Shown in pieces: positions 26,488-35,277 of a stretch of DNA of 64,000 nucleotides. A program made the translations under genes and the position numbers. Each line of letters opens with the position of its first letter. The first letter of the stretch is position 1. The stretch covers positions 248,001 through 312,000 of the forward strand of contig CAWJLE010000003.1 of assembly GCA_963843645.1 (NCBI GenBank), written 5' to 3'. Under the pieces are notes generated by a model. That model had not been told where the DNA came from. It made no database searches and saw only the letters and a list, made by a program, of their open reading frames with translations. Origin of the DNA: CAWJLE01 sp963843645. GTDB taxonomy: Bacteria > Chloroflexota > Anaerolineae > DAOTYC01.

Positions 26488-28356
26488 TCACCGGCGGCGG
26501 CCCTGAAGCTCGATTACGTGGATGCCGTCGTCCGACATGTACCTTCGAACCAACGACTCCTCCACGGTGGCCACGATGGCCTGTCTAAAGCTGTTTCTGC
26601 GGAAGGCGCCCACCAAAAATCGCACCAACGCACGGCGATTGACGGGATCCAGGTGCTCCAGCGGCTCGTCGATCAGCAGGAAATCGCTGTTGGAAAAGTA
26701 CTGTGCCATGAGCACGTGCAGTGCGACGAGGAGTGCGGTCTTTTCCCCCCCACTAAACTGGTCCAGATCGATCTGGCGGCCGCGTCGGTCCTCGAACCGC
26801 GGGCGGCTTTCGTTGTCCAAATCGATGCGCCACTGATCCTCTCCCATGAACGCCTGCCACACGTGCGACAATTGATCGTAGATGGGACCGATGCTCGTGT
26901 CGCGCTGCTGGGTCAGCGTTTCCTGGGCGGCCCGGCTCACCGCTCGCAGAGACAGGCTCCGGCTCTCCAAACCGAACAGGGCATCGCCGGCCTCCTCAAT
27001 GGAGCCATAACCAAGCCCTTGTAGGTCGCGTAGCACGGACAAATAGCGCGCCCGCTCGCTCTCGAGGTCTGCTCGCTCGCTCTTGGCGGCAGTAGCGGAG
27101 TGCTCCAGGTTGGACACGGAATCGAGAAAGAACGTTTCCTGGCTCTCGACGATTTCTTGCAGTTCCGACAGGGACGTTTCGGGCGTGACAGAACTCAGGG
27201 CCGCCTGATCGAGCGCGCGCTGTAGCTCTTGTAATGCACCAGACCGTTCGCTGAGAGCATCGTGCAGTCGGCAAGACTCCGCGATTTGTGTCTCGCAGCG
27301 CAGCCTTTCTTCCGCCAGTCGCGTGATCGCGCTCTCGACGTCGCGTGCAATGGACTGGCGCTCATCTCCGCTCATTAGTTTGTGGCATACAGGGCACTGC
27401 AGAGTGTCGTCGGCTTGGGCGTGGGAAGCGAGAATGTCGAGGGTGCGTTTCTGGGCCAGTTGCTCTCCCTCGCTGCGGGCTGACGCAATGCGCAGTTCCT
27501 CGATCTGTGCCCCGATCTCGCGTAGCTGCAGATCGATCTGTGTCGAGAGCGCCGGAATGGGCTTGCCACGCTCCGGCGACCAGCTGTCGGTGTCATGCTG
27601 GAACACAGCCTGTACCCGTGCCAGCACAGGGCTCAGGTGGGCTATCCCCTCGTTCTCTCGCTGCAGCTCGTTGATCTTGGCCTGAACTGAAAACAAGTCT
27701 GCGTCGAACGTGGTGTGGTGCGCGTTCAGACGGCGAAGGTGCCCCTCGAAGTCGGCGTCGGACTGGATGCCCAGTTTCTGCAGTTGTGTGAAAACGTCCT
27801 GCGTGCGCTTGAGTTCGACTTTCAGCCTCTTCTCGGCACCCAGAACCGCCGCCATGAACTCATCGAGCTGAGTCAAACCGAGCACTTGTCGGATCTGATG
27901 GTCTACAGCCTGGCCGGGCGGCTCTCTCAGGAAGTTGAATACGTCTCCTTCGGCCATGTACACGATGCGGCGCAGGAACTCAGCCGACACGCCCATCAGG
28001 TGCTCGATCTGTGTGGTCACCCGTTTATGGGTGGTCTCCAGTCGTTGCTCGTCATCTAGGCGGACCAGGTTCGCATCCAGAGCGCGTCCGAGTGACTGCG
28101 AGCGTTCGACCCGATAATCTTGACCTGCGACGTCGAACGAAACGATGGCCGAAGCCGGTCGATCCGGATCGCGCAAGAGCCTGCCCCGGTCTGCCACGGT
28201 CGATGGCTCCCCGGTCAGCCCATAGGTGATCGCCTCCAGAATCGACGTCTTACCGGCACCATTTGGACCCAGGAGGAAAGTCAGGCCCGGCTGAAACCGG
28301 ATGAGGCGCTGGTCGTATGCGCGCCAGTTGATCATCTCGACGCTCGTAATCATCAT
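26488..28356 (-). CDS. Short Rad50/SMC-like ATPase with zinc hook
   Basis: 622 residues. Walker A is GPNGAGKTS (30-38), followed by an ITYGL segment typical of Rad50/SbcC. Two coiled-coil arms surround a zinc hook CPVC (Cys321, Cys324). The ABC signature is FSGGEKTAL (534-542) and Walker B FLLIDEP (559-565) with catalytic Glu564, then LEHLD as D-loop. This is the Rad50/SbcC architecture with arms much shorter than in SbcC (about 1000 residues). Such ATPases dimerise on DNA ends and normally work with an Mre11 nuclease; none is encoded here. The only partner is the upstream 246-residue gene, which overlaps by four bases (ATGA). Role in repair or anti-phage defence is inference. Confidence 0.85.
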   Translation of the reverse strand: MMITSVEMINWRAYDQRLIRFQPGLTFLLGPNGAGKTSILEAITYGLTGEPSTVADRGRLLRDPDRPASAIVSFDVAGQDYRVERSQSLGRALDANLVRLDDEQRLETTHKRVTTQIEHLMGVSAEFLRRIVYMAEGDVFNFLREPPGQAVDHQIRQVLGLTQLDEFMAAVLGAEKRLKVELKRTQDVFTQLQKLGIQSDADFEGHLRRLNAHHTTFDADLFSVQAKINELQRENEGIAHLSPVLARVQAVFQHDTDSWSPERGKPIPALSTQIDLQLREIGAQIEELRIASARSEGEQLAQKRTLDILASHAQADDTLQCPVCHKLMSGDERQSIARDVESAITRLAEERLRCETQIAESCRLHDALSERSGALQELQRALDQAALSSVTPETSLSELQEIVESQETFFLDSVSNLEHSATAAKSERADLESERARYLSVLRDLQGLGYGSIEEAGDALFGLESRSLSLRAVSRAAQETLTQQRDTSIGPIYDQLSHVWQAFMGEDQWRIDLDNESRPRFEDRRGRQIDLDQFSGGEKTALLVALHVLMAQYFSNSDFLLIDEPLEHLDPVNRRALVRFLVGAFRRNSFRQAIVATVEESLVRRYMSDDGIHVIELQGRRR

Positions 28357-29093
28357 GCGCCCCGGCGAGTGTTGGTCAATTCAGCAATCAGCTCGAAAGC
28401 CGGTGCGCCCGCCAGCGCCTTTGCCAGCGTGTCGAGGATAACGCGTGTCTCTTCCTCTACCGGGAACTGCAGCGCGGCCTGCTTGCGGGTCTGGCTGCGA
28501 TAGGTGCGGTGCCGCTCGGTCTCAATCGCCTGAACGACGGCTCGTTCGAAGAGCCGGTGCGTGTCGAGCGCCTGGCCCTTCACGTTGGTTAAGGTCGCCA
28601 TCTCGGCGCCCCACTCCGGCAGCTGGCGCTGCACGATCGCCCGAAGGACTTCGGGTAACGGCTGCGCCATGGACAGAAGAGTCGCCATCACTGCCGGGTT
28701 CGCGGCTGCGGCCCGTGCGCGGGCCATGGATAGGTGCACAGCAGGCTGATCATCCGTTGCCCAGACCAATACGAGGGCCGCCGTGTTGGGGTTATTCTCG
28801 AGCAGGCTGATGATCTGTTCCAGGCGGTGCCGGTCCAGGACCGGACCTCCGTCGAACCCTGGGTCCAACAGTTTCAGGCGAACGTCATAATCATCGATCT
28901 GCAGCAGCAGATCGGCACCGAATGCGCCATCCAGACGGAAGTCGGACAGGACGCGGAATGCAAGGTCCGTTCGTGTGTCCGCGAACTCCGACAGAAAGCA
29001 CACCAGTCGGTCGACTGCGGGACGGCTCGATGGGGACAGGGCAGCCTTCAGTACGGCCGAGAGGTCGTCGTAGGGTGGGGGCCCGTTGGTCAT
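28353..29093 (-). CDS. Unknown partner of the Rad50-like ATPase
   Basis: 246 residues with a clear GGAGG ribosome site six bases before the ATG. No family recognised. Residues 1-50 are helical. A middle part alternates strands and helices: GADLLLQIDDYDVRLKLLD, then RLEQIISLLENNPNTAALVLVWATDDQP. Its outline resembles the core of a restriction-endonuclease-like fold, but the usual acidic and lysine residues are not clear. The last 60 residues are charged and helical (ETERHRTYRSQTRKQ). It lacks the histidine/aspartate motifs of Mre11. Translational coupling to the ATPase gene implies a complex of the two. Could be a nuclease, a loader, or a sensor. Confidence 0.7.
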   Translation of the reverse strand: MTNGPPPYDDLSAVLKAALSPSSRPAVDRLVCFLSEFADTRTDLAFRVLSDFRLDGAFGADLLLQIDDYDVRLKLLDPGFDGGPVLDRHRLEQIISLLENNPNTAALVLVWATDDQPAVHLSMARARAAAANPAVMATLLSMAQPLPEVLRAIVQRQLPEWGAEMATLTNVKGQALDTHRLFERAVVQAIETERHRTYRSQTRKQAALQFPVEEETRVILDTLAKALAGAPAFELIAELTNTRRGA

Positions 29094-29124
29094 GTGTTGC
29101 CTCCAGCGATTTGAGACTGAGTCA

Positions 29125-29153
29125 AGCCTACTTCAACAACTGCGCGTTGTCAA
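29125..29153 (-). promoter_or_regulatory. Promoter for the Rad50-like operon
   Basis: On the minus strand TTGACA (29153-29148) and TAGGCT (29130-29125) are 17 bases apart, 32 bases before the ATG of the 246-residue gene. Confidence 0.45.
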
Positions 29154-29177
29154 CTGTATCCCTCGTAGGGCGCTGTT

Positions 29178-29206
29178 TTGAAGAACGGGAAGGTAGATGC
29201 TATAAT
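29178..29206 (+). promoter_or_regulatory. Promoter for the hybrid histidine kinase gene
   Basis: TTGAAG (29178-29183), 17 bases, then TATAAT (29201-29206) on the plus strand. The mRNA would have a leader of roughly 180 bases, including an A8 run at about 29230. Confidence 0.6.
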
Positions 29207-29391
29207 CAAGTTAGACTAAGTCTTTGTCAACAAAAAAAATCGAGTGCTATTTGTTCCTCTCCTGGCGCTGAAGGGCTGGTTGCGGTCATTTGTGTGGGTC
29301 AGTCATCCAAGTTGTCGTAGCGAAGTCCTTTGTTGGTGAAAGATGACTTCATTGAGATGGATAGGATCGCCTAACTAGGCCTGGAGGCGTC

Positions 29392-32300
29392 ATGAAAGAC
29401 CCCAACGACAGGATCTCTCGTCTCGCCGCGCTGAGAATCGTTGCCATCTATGCGGTGGTTGCTGCGTTGTGGATTTACCTGTCAGATCACGCGGTGGCCT
29501 GGTTCGTTCAGGAGCCGACACTCCTCGTTCGTGTTGCCGTCATCAAGGGGTTCCTCTTTATCATCGTGACCGGCGTACTCCTGTACCAGCTGATAGCCCG
29601 GTACGTGCGAAGTTCGCTACGGATAGAGGCGGAACTGCGCAGGAGCGAGGCGAAGTTCCGTTCATACGTCGAGAATGCTCCATTGGCGGTGTTCGTGGCC
29701 GACCGCGAAGGCCGATTTGTGGACTTCAACGCGGCAGCCGTTCACCTGCTGGGCTACGATGAGACTGCCCTAAAGAGTCTGCACATTCACGACATCGTCC
29801 TGCCTGAGGATCAAGAAACCGCGCAGCGCGCCTTCTCTGAACTGCATCGGGAGGGTTGTGTCGAAACGGAACACCAATTCCTGAGACAGGACCGGAGTGC
29901 GATCTGGGTATCGGTTCGCGCCGTGCGCTTGAACGACGGCCGTTCGATCGGTTTCTGTCAGGACATTACGGAGCGTAGGCGGGCCGTGGAGACCATGCGC
30001 GAGCGGCTCGAACTACAGGAGCAACTTGCCAGGATCGCTGCGACAGTGCCGGGAATGATTGTGTCCTTGCGGATGCGGCCGGACGGCTCCACCAGTGTAC
30101 CGTACGCGGGCCCCGCCCTGGGCGATCTTTTCGGACTTCAGCCGGCCGACATTCGTGAGACGACTGACCCCGCCTTCGCGAGGATCCACGCCGATGACAT
30201 CGACCGAGTGCGCGAAGCCATCTCCAGGTCCGCGCGCGAATTGTTGCCGCTGCACGAGGAATGGCGTGTGTCCCACCCCAGCAAGGGCGAGATCTGGATC
30301 GAAGCCAACGCCCGGCCGGAGCGAGAGGCGGATGGCAGCACGGTCTGGCAGGGATTCGTTCACGACGTCACGGCCCGCAAACAGGCGGAGCTGGCAAGAG
30401 AAGCTACGATGACGTTGTTGGATATCTGCAACAAGGCTGCCAGCTCTCGGGACTTGATTCGCGAGCTGACCTGCTACTTCCGGGAGCTCACCGGCTGCGA
30501 GGCCGTCGGTGTGCGACTTCAGGATGGAGACGATTTCCCGTATTACGAGACGCGCGGCTTCCCTGAGGAGTTCGTGCTGTCTGAAACCCATCTGTGTGCG
30601 TTCGACCAGAACAGGGAGATCATTCGTGACAAAGCGGGGCACCCCGCTTTCGAGTGTATGTGCGGCAACGTGATCTGCGGACGTTTCGATCCCGCCAAGT
30701 CGTTTTTCACGTCGAACGGCAGCTTTTGGTCGAGCTGCACGACAGACCTTCTGTCGCGCACGTCAGATGAGGACCGCCAGGCAAAGACGCGCAACCGGTG
30801 CAACGGCGAGGGTTACGAGTCGGTGGCGCTGATTCCGCTGCGTACCCAGGGAGAAACGTTTGGGCTGTTCCAGTTCAACGACAAACAGAAGGGGCGTTTC
30901 ACGGCCGAGAAGATCGCGTGGCTGGAAGAACTGGTGACGTATGTGGCCATTGCCATGGCCAAGTTCAAGGTCGACGAGGCGCTTCACGAGGCAGGTCAGT
31001 TCAACGAGCAGGTCATCAACAGCGCTGGAGAAGGAGTGATTGTTTACGGCCTCGACTTGCGCTATCGAGTGTGGAACCCGTTCATGGAACGATTGACGGG
31101 CATACCCGCGAACGAAATCCTCGGCAGACATCCCACGGAAGTCTTCCCTTTCTTGAGAGAAACCGGAGTGATGGATGGCATCGAATCGGCCCTGGCCGGC
31201 CTCAGGACCGGCAGTGTCGACTTCCCTTACAGTTTGCCGGACAATGACCGCACAGGCTGGGTAACCGATACGAACGCTCCCCTGCGCAACGCGAATGGTG
31301 ACATCATCGGCGTCATTGGCACGGTGCGCGATATTACCGAGCGGAAAGAGGCGGAAGCAGAGGGGGAAAGGGCGCAGGCGCAGTTCCTGCAGGCCCAGAA
31401 GATGGAAACGGTCGGCCGGCTGGCCGGAGGCGTGGCGCACGATTTCAACAACCTGCTGACGGCGATCGGTGGTTATGCCGGCTTCGTCAAGAGGAGCCTT
31501 CCACCGGATGCACCCTCTCACCAGGACATCGACCAGGTCATTCGGGCGGCTGAGCGGGCCGCACAATTGACGCGGCAGCTTCTGGCTTTTTCGCGGCGAC
31601 AAATCATCGAACAGCGAGTCATAGATCTGAACCACCTTATTCTGGAGATGGACAGGATGCTGCGCCGGCTCATCGGCGAGAACATTGAGCTGGTAACGGT
31701 GCCGAGGCCGGACGCTGGGTTGGTGAGCGCCGATCCGAGCCAAATCGAACAGGTGTTGGTCAACCTGGCCGTGAACGCCCACGACGCGATGCCCGACGGT
31801 GGCAAGCTGACTATCGAAACGGCCCACGTGACGCTCGACGCCGACTGCGCGCGACAACACGGGGAGGCAGTTCCGGGTGAGTACGTCATGCTGGCGGTCA
31901 GCGATACGGGCAGCGGCATGTCGGAAGAGGTGAAGAACCACATCTTCGAGCCCTTCTTTACCACCAAGGAACAGGGCAAAGGCACGGGACTGGGTCTGGC
32001 GACTGTATTCGGGATTGTGAAGCAGCACCGGGGCAGCACTTGGGTCTACAGCGAACCGGGCCAGGGGACCGTATTCAAGATCTATCTGCCTCGCGTGCAG
32101 GGGGAACTGAGTCCATCACGGCAGCGTGAAGAGGTGAAATGGCTGCCTCGTGGCGAAGAGACCGTGTTGGTTGTGGAAGATGCGGCGATGGTGCGGGGTT
32201 TTGCGGTGCAGTGTCTCAGCGAATTGGGCTACGTCGTGCTGGAGGCGGCCAATGGCGACGAGGCCCTGCAGTTGTTCCAGAACCACGTGGGGAAGATCGA

Positions 32301-32538
32301 CTTGTTGCTCACGGATGTGGTGCTGCCTGGGATGAGCGGCAAGGAACTCGCTGCGCGCATTCAGGCTCTGAGTCCTGAGCTCACGGTCCTGTTCACCTCA
32401 GGCTACACGGACAACGCTATCGTTCATCAAGGCGTCCTCAACGAAGGCGTGACCTTTCTCCAGAAGCCCTTTACCGCTATCGCCCTGGCGCGTAAGGTGC
32501 GCAGCGTCCTGAACGCCGAACAGGGCCACGCCGCCTAA
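29392..32538 (+). CDS. Hybrid sensor histidine kinase: 2 TM, PAS, PAS, Cys-rich GAF, PAS, HisKA, HATPase, receiver
   Basis: 1048 residues, intact. Two membrane helices (about 14-30 and 50-70) with a very short external loop, then PAS domains at about 83-200 and 205-335. A GAF domain at about 340-530 contains a cysteine set (Cys422, 424, 429, 449, 470; CMCGNVIC and RNRCNGEGYES). A third PAS follows at about 535-660. The H box GGVAHDFNN has His683; N box NLAVNAHDAMPDGG; G boxes SDTGSGM and GKGTGLGLATVFGI. The receiver ends the protein with phospho-acceptor Asp975 (LLLTDVVLPGMSG) and a lysine in FLQKPF. The signal is unknown; the cysteine set suggests a metal, Fe-S or redox input. No DNA-binding regulator adjoins it. 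Confidence 0.9.
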   Translation: MKDPNDRISRLAALRIVAIYAVVAALWIYLSDHAVAWFVQEPTLLVRVAVIKGFLFIIVTGVLLYQLIARYVRSSLRIEAELRRSEAKFRSYVENAPLAVFVADREGRFVDFNAAAVHLLGYDETALKSLHIHDIVLPEDQETAQRAFSELHREGCVETEHQFLRQDRSAIWVSVRAVRLNDGRSIGFCQDITERRRAVETMRERLELQEQLARIAATVPGMIVSLRMRPDGSTSVPYAGPALGDLFGLQPADIRETTDPAFARIHADDIDRVREAISRSARELLPLHEEWRVSHPSKGEIWIEANARPEREADGSTVWQGFVHDVTARKQAELAREATMTLLDICNKAASSRDLIRELTCYFRELTGCEAVGVRLQDGDDFPYYETRGFPEEFVLSETHLCAFDQNREIIRDKAGHPAFECMCGNVICGRFDPAKSFFTSNGSFWSSCTTDLLSRTSDEDRQAKTRNRCNGEGYESVALIPLRTQGETFGLFQFNDKQKGRFTAEKIAWLEELVTYVAIAMAKFKVDEALHEAGQFNEQVINSAGEGVIVYGLDLRYRVWNPFMERLTGIPANEILGRHPTEVFPFLRETGVMDGIESALAGLRTGSVDFPYSLPDNDRTGWVTDTNAPLRNANGDIIGVIGTVRDITERKEAEAEGERAQAQFLQAQKMETVGRLAGGVAHDFNNLLTAIGGYAGFVKRSLPPDAPSHQDIDQVIRAAERAAQLTRQLLAFSRRQIIEQRVIDLNHLILEMDRMLRRLIGENIELVTVPRPDAGLVSADPSQIEQVLVNLAVNAHDAMPDGGKLTIETAHVTLDADCARQHGEAVPGEYVMLAVSDTGSGMSEEVKNHIFEPFFTTKEQGKGTGLGLATVFGIVKQHRGSTWVYSEPGQGTVFKIYLPRVQGELSPSRQREEVKWLPRGEETVLVVEDAAMVRGFAVQCLSELGYVVLEAANGDEALQLFQNHVGKIDLLLTDVVLPGMSGKELAARIQALSPELTVLFTSGYTDNAIVHQGVLNEGVTFLQKPFTAIALARKVRSVLNAEQGHAA

Positions 32539-33122
32539 GTCGCTGCCGCGGATCAGGGCCGCAGAAACGGCGAGTCGTCACGGCCTTCGACGATAGAGCG
32601 ATACGTTCTCTTGGCAATCTCTTCGTGCAATCGTCTTCTATTCACGCTGCCGACTCCGCTGGCCGCGTTCTGCTGCTTGCTGGAGGGCCGGGTGTAGGGC
32701 CGAACCGGCGCCGTACGGTCGGATTCGTGGGATGACGTGTTGAATTGGGTGCATCCCGGATCGGGCGAGACCACGGCTCCGGCAAACACTCCTTTGAACG
32801 AGGGTTGCCGGGGCCGCGGTCTCACCCAGAATAGGGGCACACCAAGAGAATGCGGAATCAGGGCGATTGCATTATAATTGTTGCGCTGTTGGCCGCGATT
32901 TCCAATCGCCGGGATGGGCGCAACAATCTCAATGCAATTGCCCTGAATGCGGAATTGACAGGTTGCGTCCTCGCAGGTATACTGATGCAAGTTCCTTCGA
33001 TTCGAATTCACTCGAAAAGAGACAGTCCAGTTTGGTGGTACTCCGTACGACCAGAGGGAGCAGATGACAGTTCGGCACGAGGCCGATCGCCGCAAGGCCT
33101 GGTTTCCGAGGAGATAGTGACC
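32539..33122. other. Intergenic region carrying a palindromic repeat
   Basis: About 580 bases between the kinase and the ModE-like gene. Apart from the long imperfect palindrome at 32851-32953 I see no gene. A 199-codon minus-strand frame (32553-33152) is rich in R, S and N, has no domain and passes through the palindrome; it is not called. A frame on the plus strand joined to the regulator gene is open upstream of its real start but is also palindrome sequence. Confidence 0.6.
32851..32953. repeat. Long imperfect palindrome (about 50-base arms)
   Basis: The left arm begins TGCGGAATCAGGGCGATTGC and the right arm, read in reverse, TCCGCATTCAGGGCAATTGC. They match at roughly 80% of positions (including ATTGTTGCGC) around the centre TTCCAA near 32900. 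This looks like a dispersed palindromic intergenic element or a very long hairpin in the leader of the regulator gene. Confidence 0.7.
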
Positions 33123-33533
33123 GTGATAAAGTCGTGCCGACCGAAGGCGCAACCCGGTAAGGAGTCCCAGGAAGCCGATCTGGGCGCTGAATTGTGTTGT
33201 CGCACCAAGGTCTGGCTTGAGCGTGGTGGTGTTCTCGCGCTGTCGGAGTGGCGGCTCGATCTCCTCAAGGCGGTGGATGAGACCGGGTCACTCAGCGAGG
33301 CGGCGGAGCGGTTGGGCGTGCCCTATCGGACTGCCTGGTACAAGCTCAAGGACATAGAGGAGACGCTGGGGATGAAGCTCCTCGCAACCCACAGCGGCGG
33401 CGCTGACGGCGGTCACAGTGAGTTGACGCCGGAGGCGCAGGAGCTCCTCGCCCGGTTCCGGCGCGTGACGGCTGGAGTTGCGGAATACGTCGAGGCGCGC
33501 TTTCGCGCGGAGTTCGGCAGTATGCTCGACTGA
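33123..33533 (+). CDS. ModE-like winged-helix transcriptional regulator
   Basis: 136 residues from a GTG at 33123 with GAGGAG nine bases upstream. The region LALSEWRLDLLKAVDETGSLSEAAERLGVPYRTAWYKLKDIEETLGMKLLATHSGG is the N-terminal wHTH of the ModE family, with a glycine-rich turn before SELTPEAQELLARFRR. No C-terminal molybdate-binding TOBE domain is present, as in many short ModE-type regulators. Molybdenum or tungsten enzyme genes are the usual targets, and a molybdenum hydroxylase operon begins 330 bases downstream, so control of that operon is likely. The four N-terminal cysteines (KSCRPK and ELCCRTK) are unusual but their role is unknown. Confidence 0.75.
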   Translation: MIKSCRPKAQPGKESQEADLGAELCCRTKVWLERGGVLALSEWRLDLLKAVDETGSLSEAAERLGVPYRTAWYKLKDIEETLGMKLLATHSGGADGGHSELTPEAQELLARFRRVTAGVAEYVEARFRAEFGSMLD

Positions 33534-33556
33534 GGTCCAGCTTCTTTTTTTGGATG

Positions 33557-33689
33557 CGTTATGCTAGCACTGGTGAAACGAAGGGCGCCCATGGATGATC
33601 TAGCGAAAGCGACCTCTTCGGCGGCAGTGGTGTGGGCAGCAATTTCGACTTGGGCAGGTTTTTTTTGTGGCCGTTATGCTAGCACTGGT
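33557..33689 (+). repeat. Direct repeat, possible operator pair upstream of the Mo-hydroxylase operon
   Basis: CGTTATGCTAGCACTGGT occurs exactly at 33557-33574 and 33672-33689, 115 bases apart. Each copy is preceded within about ten bases by a T-run (T7 or T8) and followed by ACG after a few bases. They lie between the ModE-like gene and the operon it may control. A regulator binding site is the simplest reading; a duplicated small element is the alternative. The whole interval 33534-33860 holds no gene. Confidence 0.65.
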
Positions 33690-33860
33690 AAGACGGTAAG
33701 GTGTTTGACAGAATTGTTTTGTAGATCGGATTGACCATCCGGTCGAACGGCAGTCTGTGAAGCGCAGTAACGCATTGCATAGCCTCTGATCATCACCACG
33801 AACAAACGGATGAGTCACACACACTACAGGAGGGCCATTCGTGGCCGAGGAGGTGTATCG

Positions 33861-34751
33861 TTGGGACCCTATGAGTACCGTGCTCCAGCGACCGTGGATG
33901 AGGCGGTAGCGCTGCTTGCCGAGAAGGGTGAGAAAGCCCGACCTCTGGCTGGCGGAACCGATCTCATCGTCCAGATGCGAGCCGGGCGCTTTGACCTCGA
34001 GCGCGTCGTGGACGTAAAGCGCATCCCGGAGATGACCAGGCTCAGCGTAGATCCAGCGGAAGGCCTGCTGCTCGGGGCTGCCGTTCCCTGCTGCGACATC
34101 TACGAAAACCCTGGCGTCGAGGCAGCTTACCCCGCCCTCGTCGATGCCGTGAGCTCCATCGGCGGCATAGGAATCCAGAGCCGGGCCAGCGTCGGGGGCA
34201 ACCTATGCAACGCCGCCTCGTGCGCCAACTCCGCCCCGCCCCTCATGGTGCTCGGTGCCCAGTGCCATATCGTGGGCCCCACGGGGACCCGCGACGTGCC
34301 GCTTGAGTCTTTCTTCGTCGGCTCCGGCGTCACTGTCCTGAAGCCCGGCGAGTTGCTCGTCTCAATTTGGGTGCCGGCGCCGACCGACGGGCTGGGCGCT
34401 CGGTACCTGCGCTTCACACCACGGGCTGAGATGGACATCGCGGTAGTCGGTGTCGGCGTGGCAGTACAGCTTTCGGCCGACCGCCAGACCATTCAATGGG
34501 GACGGGTCGCCATGAGCGTCGTGGCCGCGACGCCGGTGATGGCGCCGAAGGCGGTTGCGTACCTCGCCGGCAAGACGATTTCGGACGAGGTCATCGCTGA
34601 GACGGCCTCACTCGCGCAGCAGGAAGCGCGACCGCGGACCTCGATGCGCGGCACCGCTTCCCACCGCCGCCATCTCATCGCTGTGTTGACCAAACGCGCA
34701 CTCCAAGACGCCATTTGCCGTGCCAAAGGAGAGAGAGTGGATGGACGCTAA
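33861..34751 (+). CDS. Molybdenum hydroxylase FAD-binding subunit (CoxM/XdhB type)
   Basis: 296 residues from a TTG at 33861 with GGAGG upstream; this gives the family N-terminus LGPYEYRAPATVDEAVALL. An ATG 17 codons earlier adds a basic, non-homologous lead. ARPLAGGTDLIVQMRAG and GIGIQSRASVGGNLCNAASCANSAP are the two FAD-binding signatures. The C-terminal CO_deh_flav_C domain follows (LRFTPRAEMDIAVVGVGV). The subunit passes electrons from the 2Fe-2S clusters to the final acceptor. The downstream gene starts within its last 11 bases. Cytoplasmic; the substrate of the complex, a purine, aldehyde, N-heterocycle or CO-like compound, cannot be told from this subunit. Confidence 0.9.
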   Translation: MGPYEYRAPATVDEAVALLAEKGEKARPLAGGTDLIVQMRAGRFDLERVVDVKRIPEMTRLSVDPAEGLLLGAAVPCCDIYENPGVEAAYPALVDAVSSIGGIGIQSRASVGGNLCNAASCANSAPPLMVLGAQCHIVGPTGTRDVPLESFFVGSGVTVLKPGELLVSIWVPAPTDGLGARYLRFTPRAEMDIAVVGVGVAVQLSADRQTIQWGRVAMSVVAATPVMAPKAVAYLAGKTISDEVIAETASLAQQEARPRTSMRGTASHRRHLIAVLTKRALQDAICRAKGERVDGR

Positions 34752-35277
34752 TCTGACAGCTCAGAAGGTCAAGGTCCGAACGACGGTCAACGGCCGGCCG
34801 ACGGAATTCGTGTGCGATACCCGGCAGAGCCTTCTGGAGTGCTTGCGCGACATCCTGGGCCTGACCGGCGCGAAAGAGGGATGCAACGACGGCAACTGCG
34901 GTGCCTGTACGGTGCTGCTCGACGGGCGCGTCGTGAACTCGTGCCTCGTTCTCGGCCCCGAGGCCGAAGGACGGGAGATCACGACCGTTGAGGGCCTGGC
35001 CGCGTGGAATGGCCTGGACCCGCTGCAGGAGACGTTCGTCGAGCAGCAGGCCTTCCAGTGCGGCTTCTGCACTCCGGGCATCCTGCTGGCCACCAAGGCT
35101 CTGCTCGACCGCACGCCCCACCCCACTGAGGACCAGATCCGTTTCTGGTTGGCCGGGAACCTCTGCCGGTGCACCGGCTACGATAAGGTCGTCCGCGCCA
35201 TCCTGGATGCTGTCGCACGGATGGACGAAGAGACGCTCGTCAGGGAACCCAAGCAGGAGGAGGTACTCGCGCGATGA
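34741..35277 (+). CDS. Molybdenum hydroxylase 2Fe-2S subunit (CoxS/XdhC-alpha type)
   Basis: 178 residues from the ATG at 34741 with GGAG ten bases upstream. The plant-type ferredoxin domain binds one 2Fe-2S cluster through KEGCNDGNCGACTVLLDG and a later cysteine (VVNSC). The all-helical domain binds the second through QCGFCTPGILLATKALL and NLCRCTGYDKVVRAI. Both motifs are complete. It shuttles electrons between the molybdenum centre and FAD. It overlaps the FAD-subunit gene by 11 bases and the large-subunit gene by four (ATGA), so the three proteins are translated together and form the usual heterotrimer or its dimer. Confidence 0.93.
   Translation: MDANLTAQKVKVRTTVNGRPTEFVCDTRQSLLECLRDILGLTGAKEGCNDGNCGACTVLLDGRVVNSCLVLGPEAEGREITTVEGLAAWNGLDPLQETFVEQQAFQCGFCTPGILLATKALLDRTPHPTEDQIRFWLAGNLCRCTGYDKVVRAILDAVARMDEETLVREPKQEEVLAR

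Noticed and set aside
32553..33152. 199-codon minus-strand frame after the kinase gene
   Set aside because: Low-complexity R/S/N-rich product passing through a palindromic repeat and overlapping the ModE-like gene start; no ribosome site.
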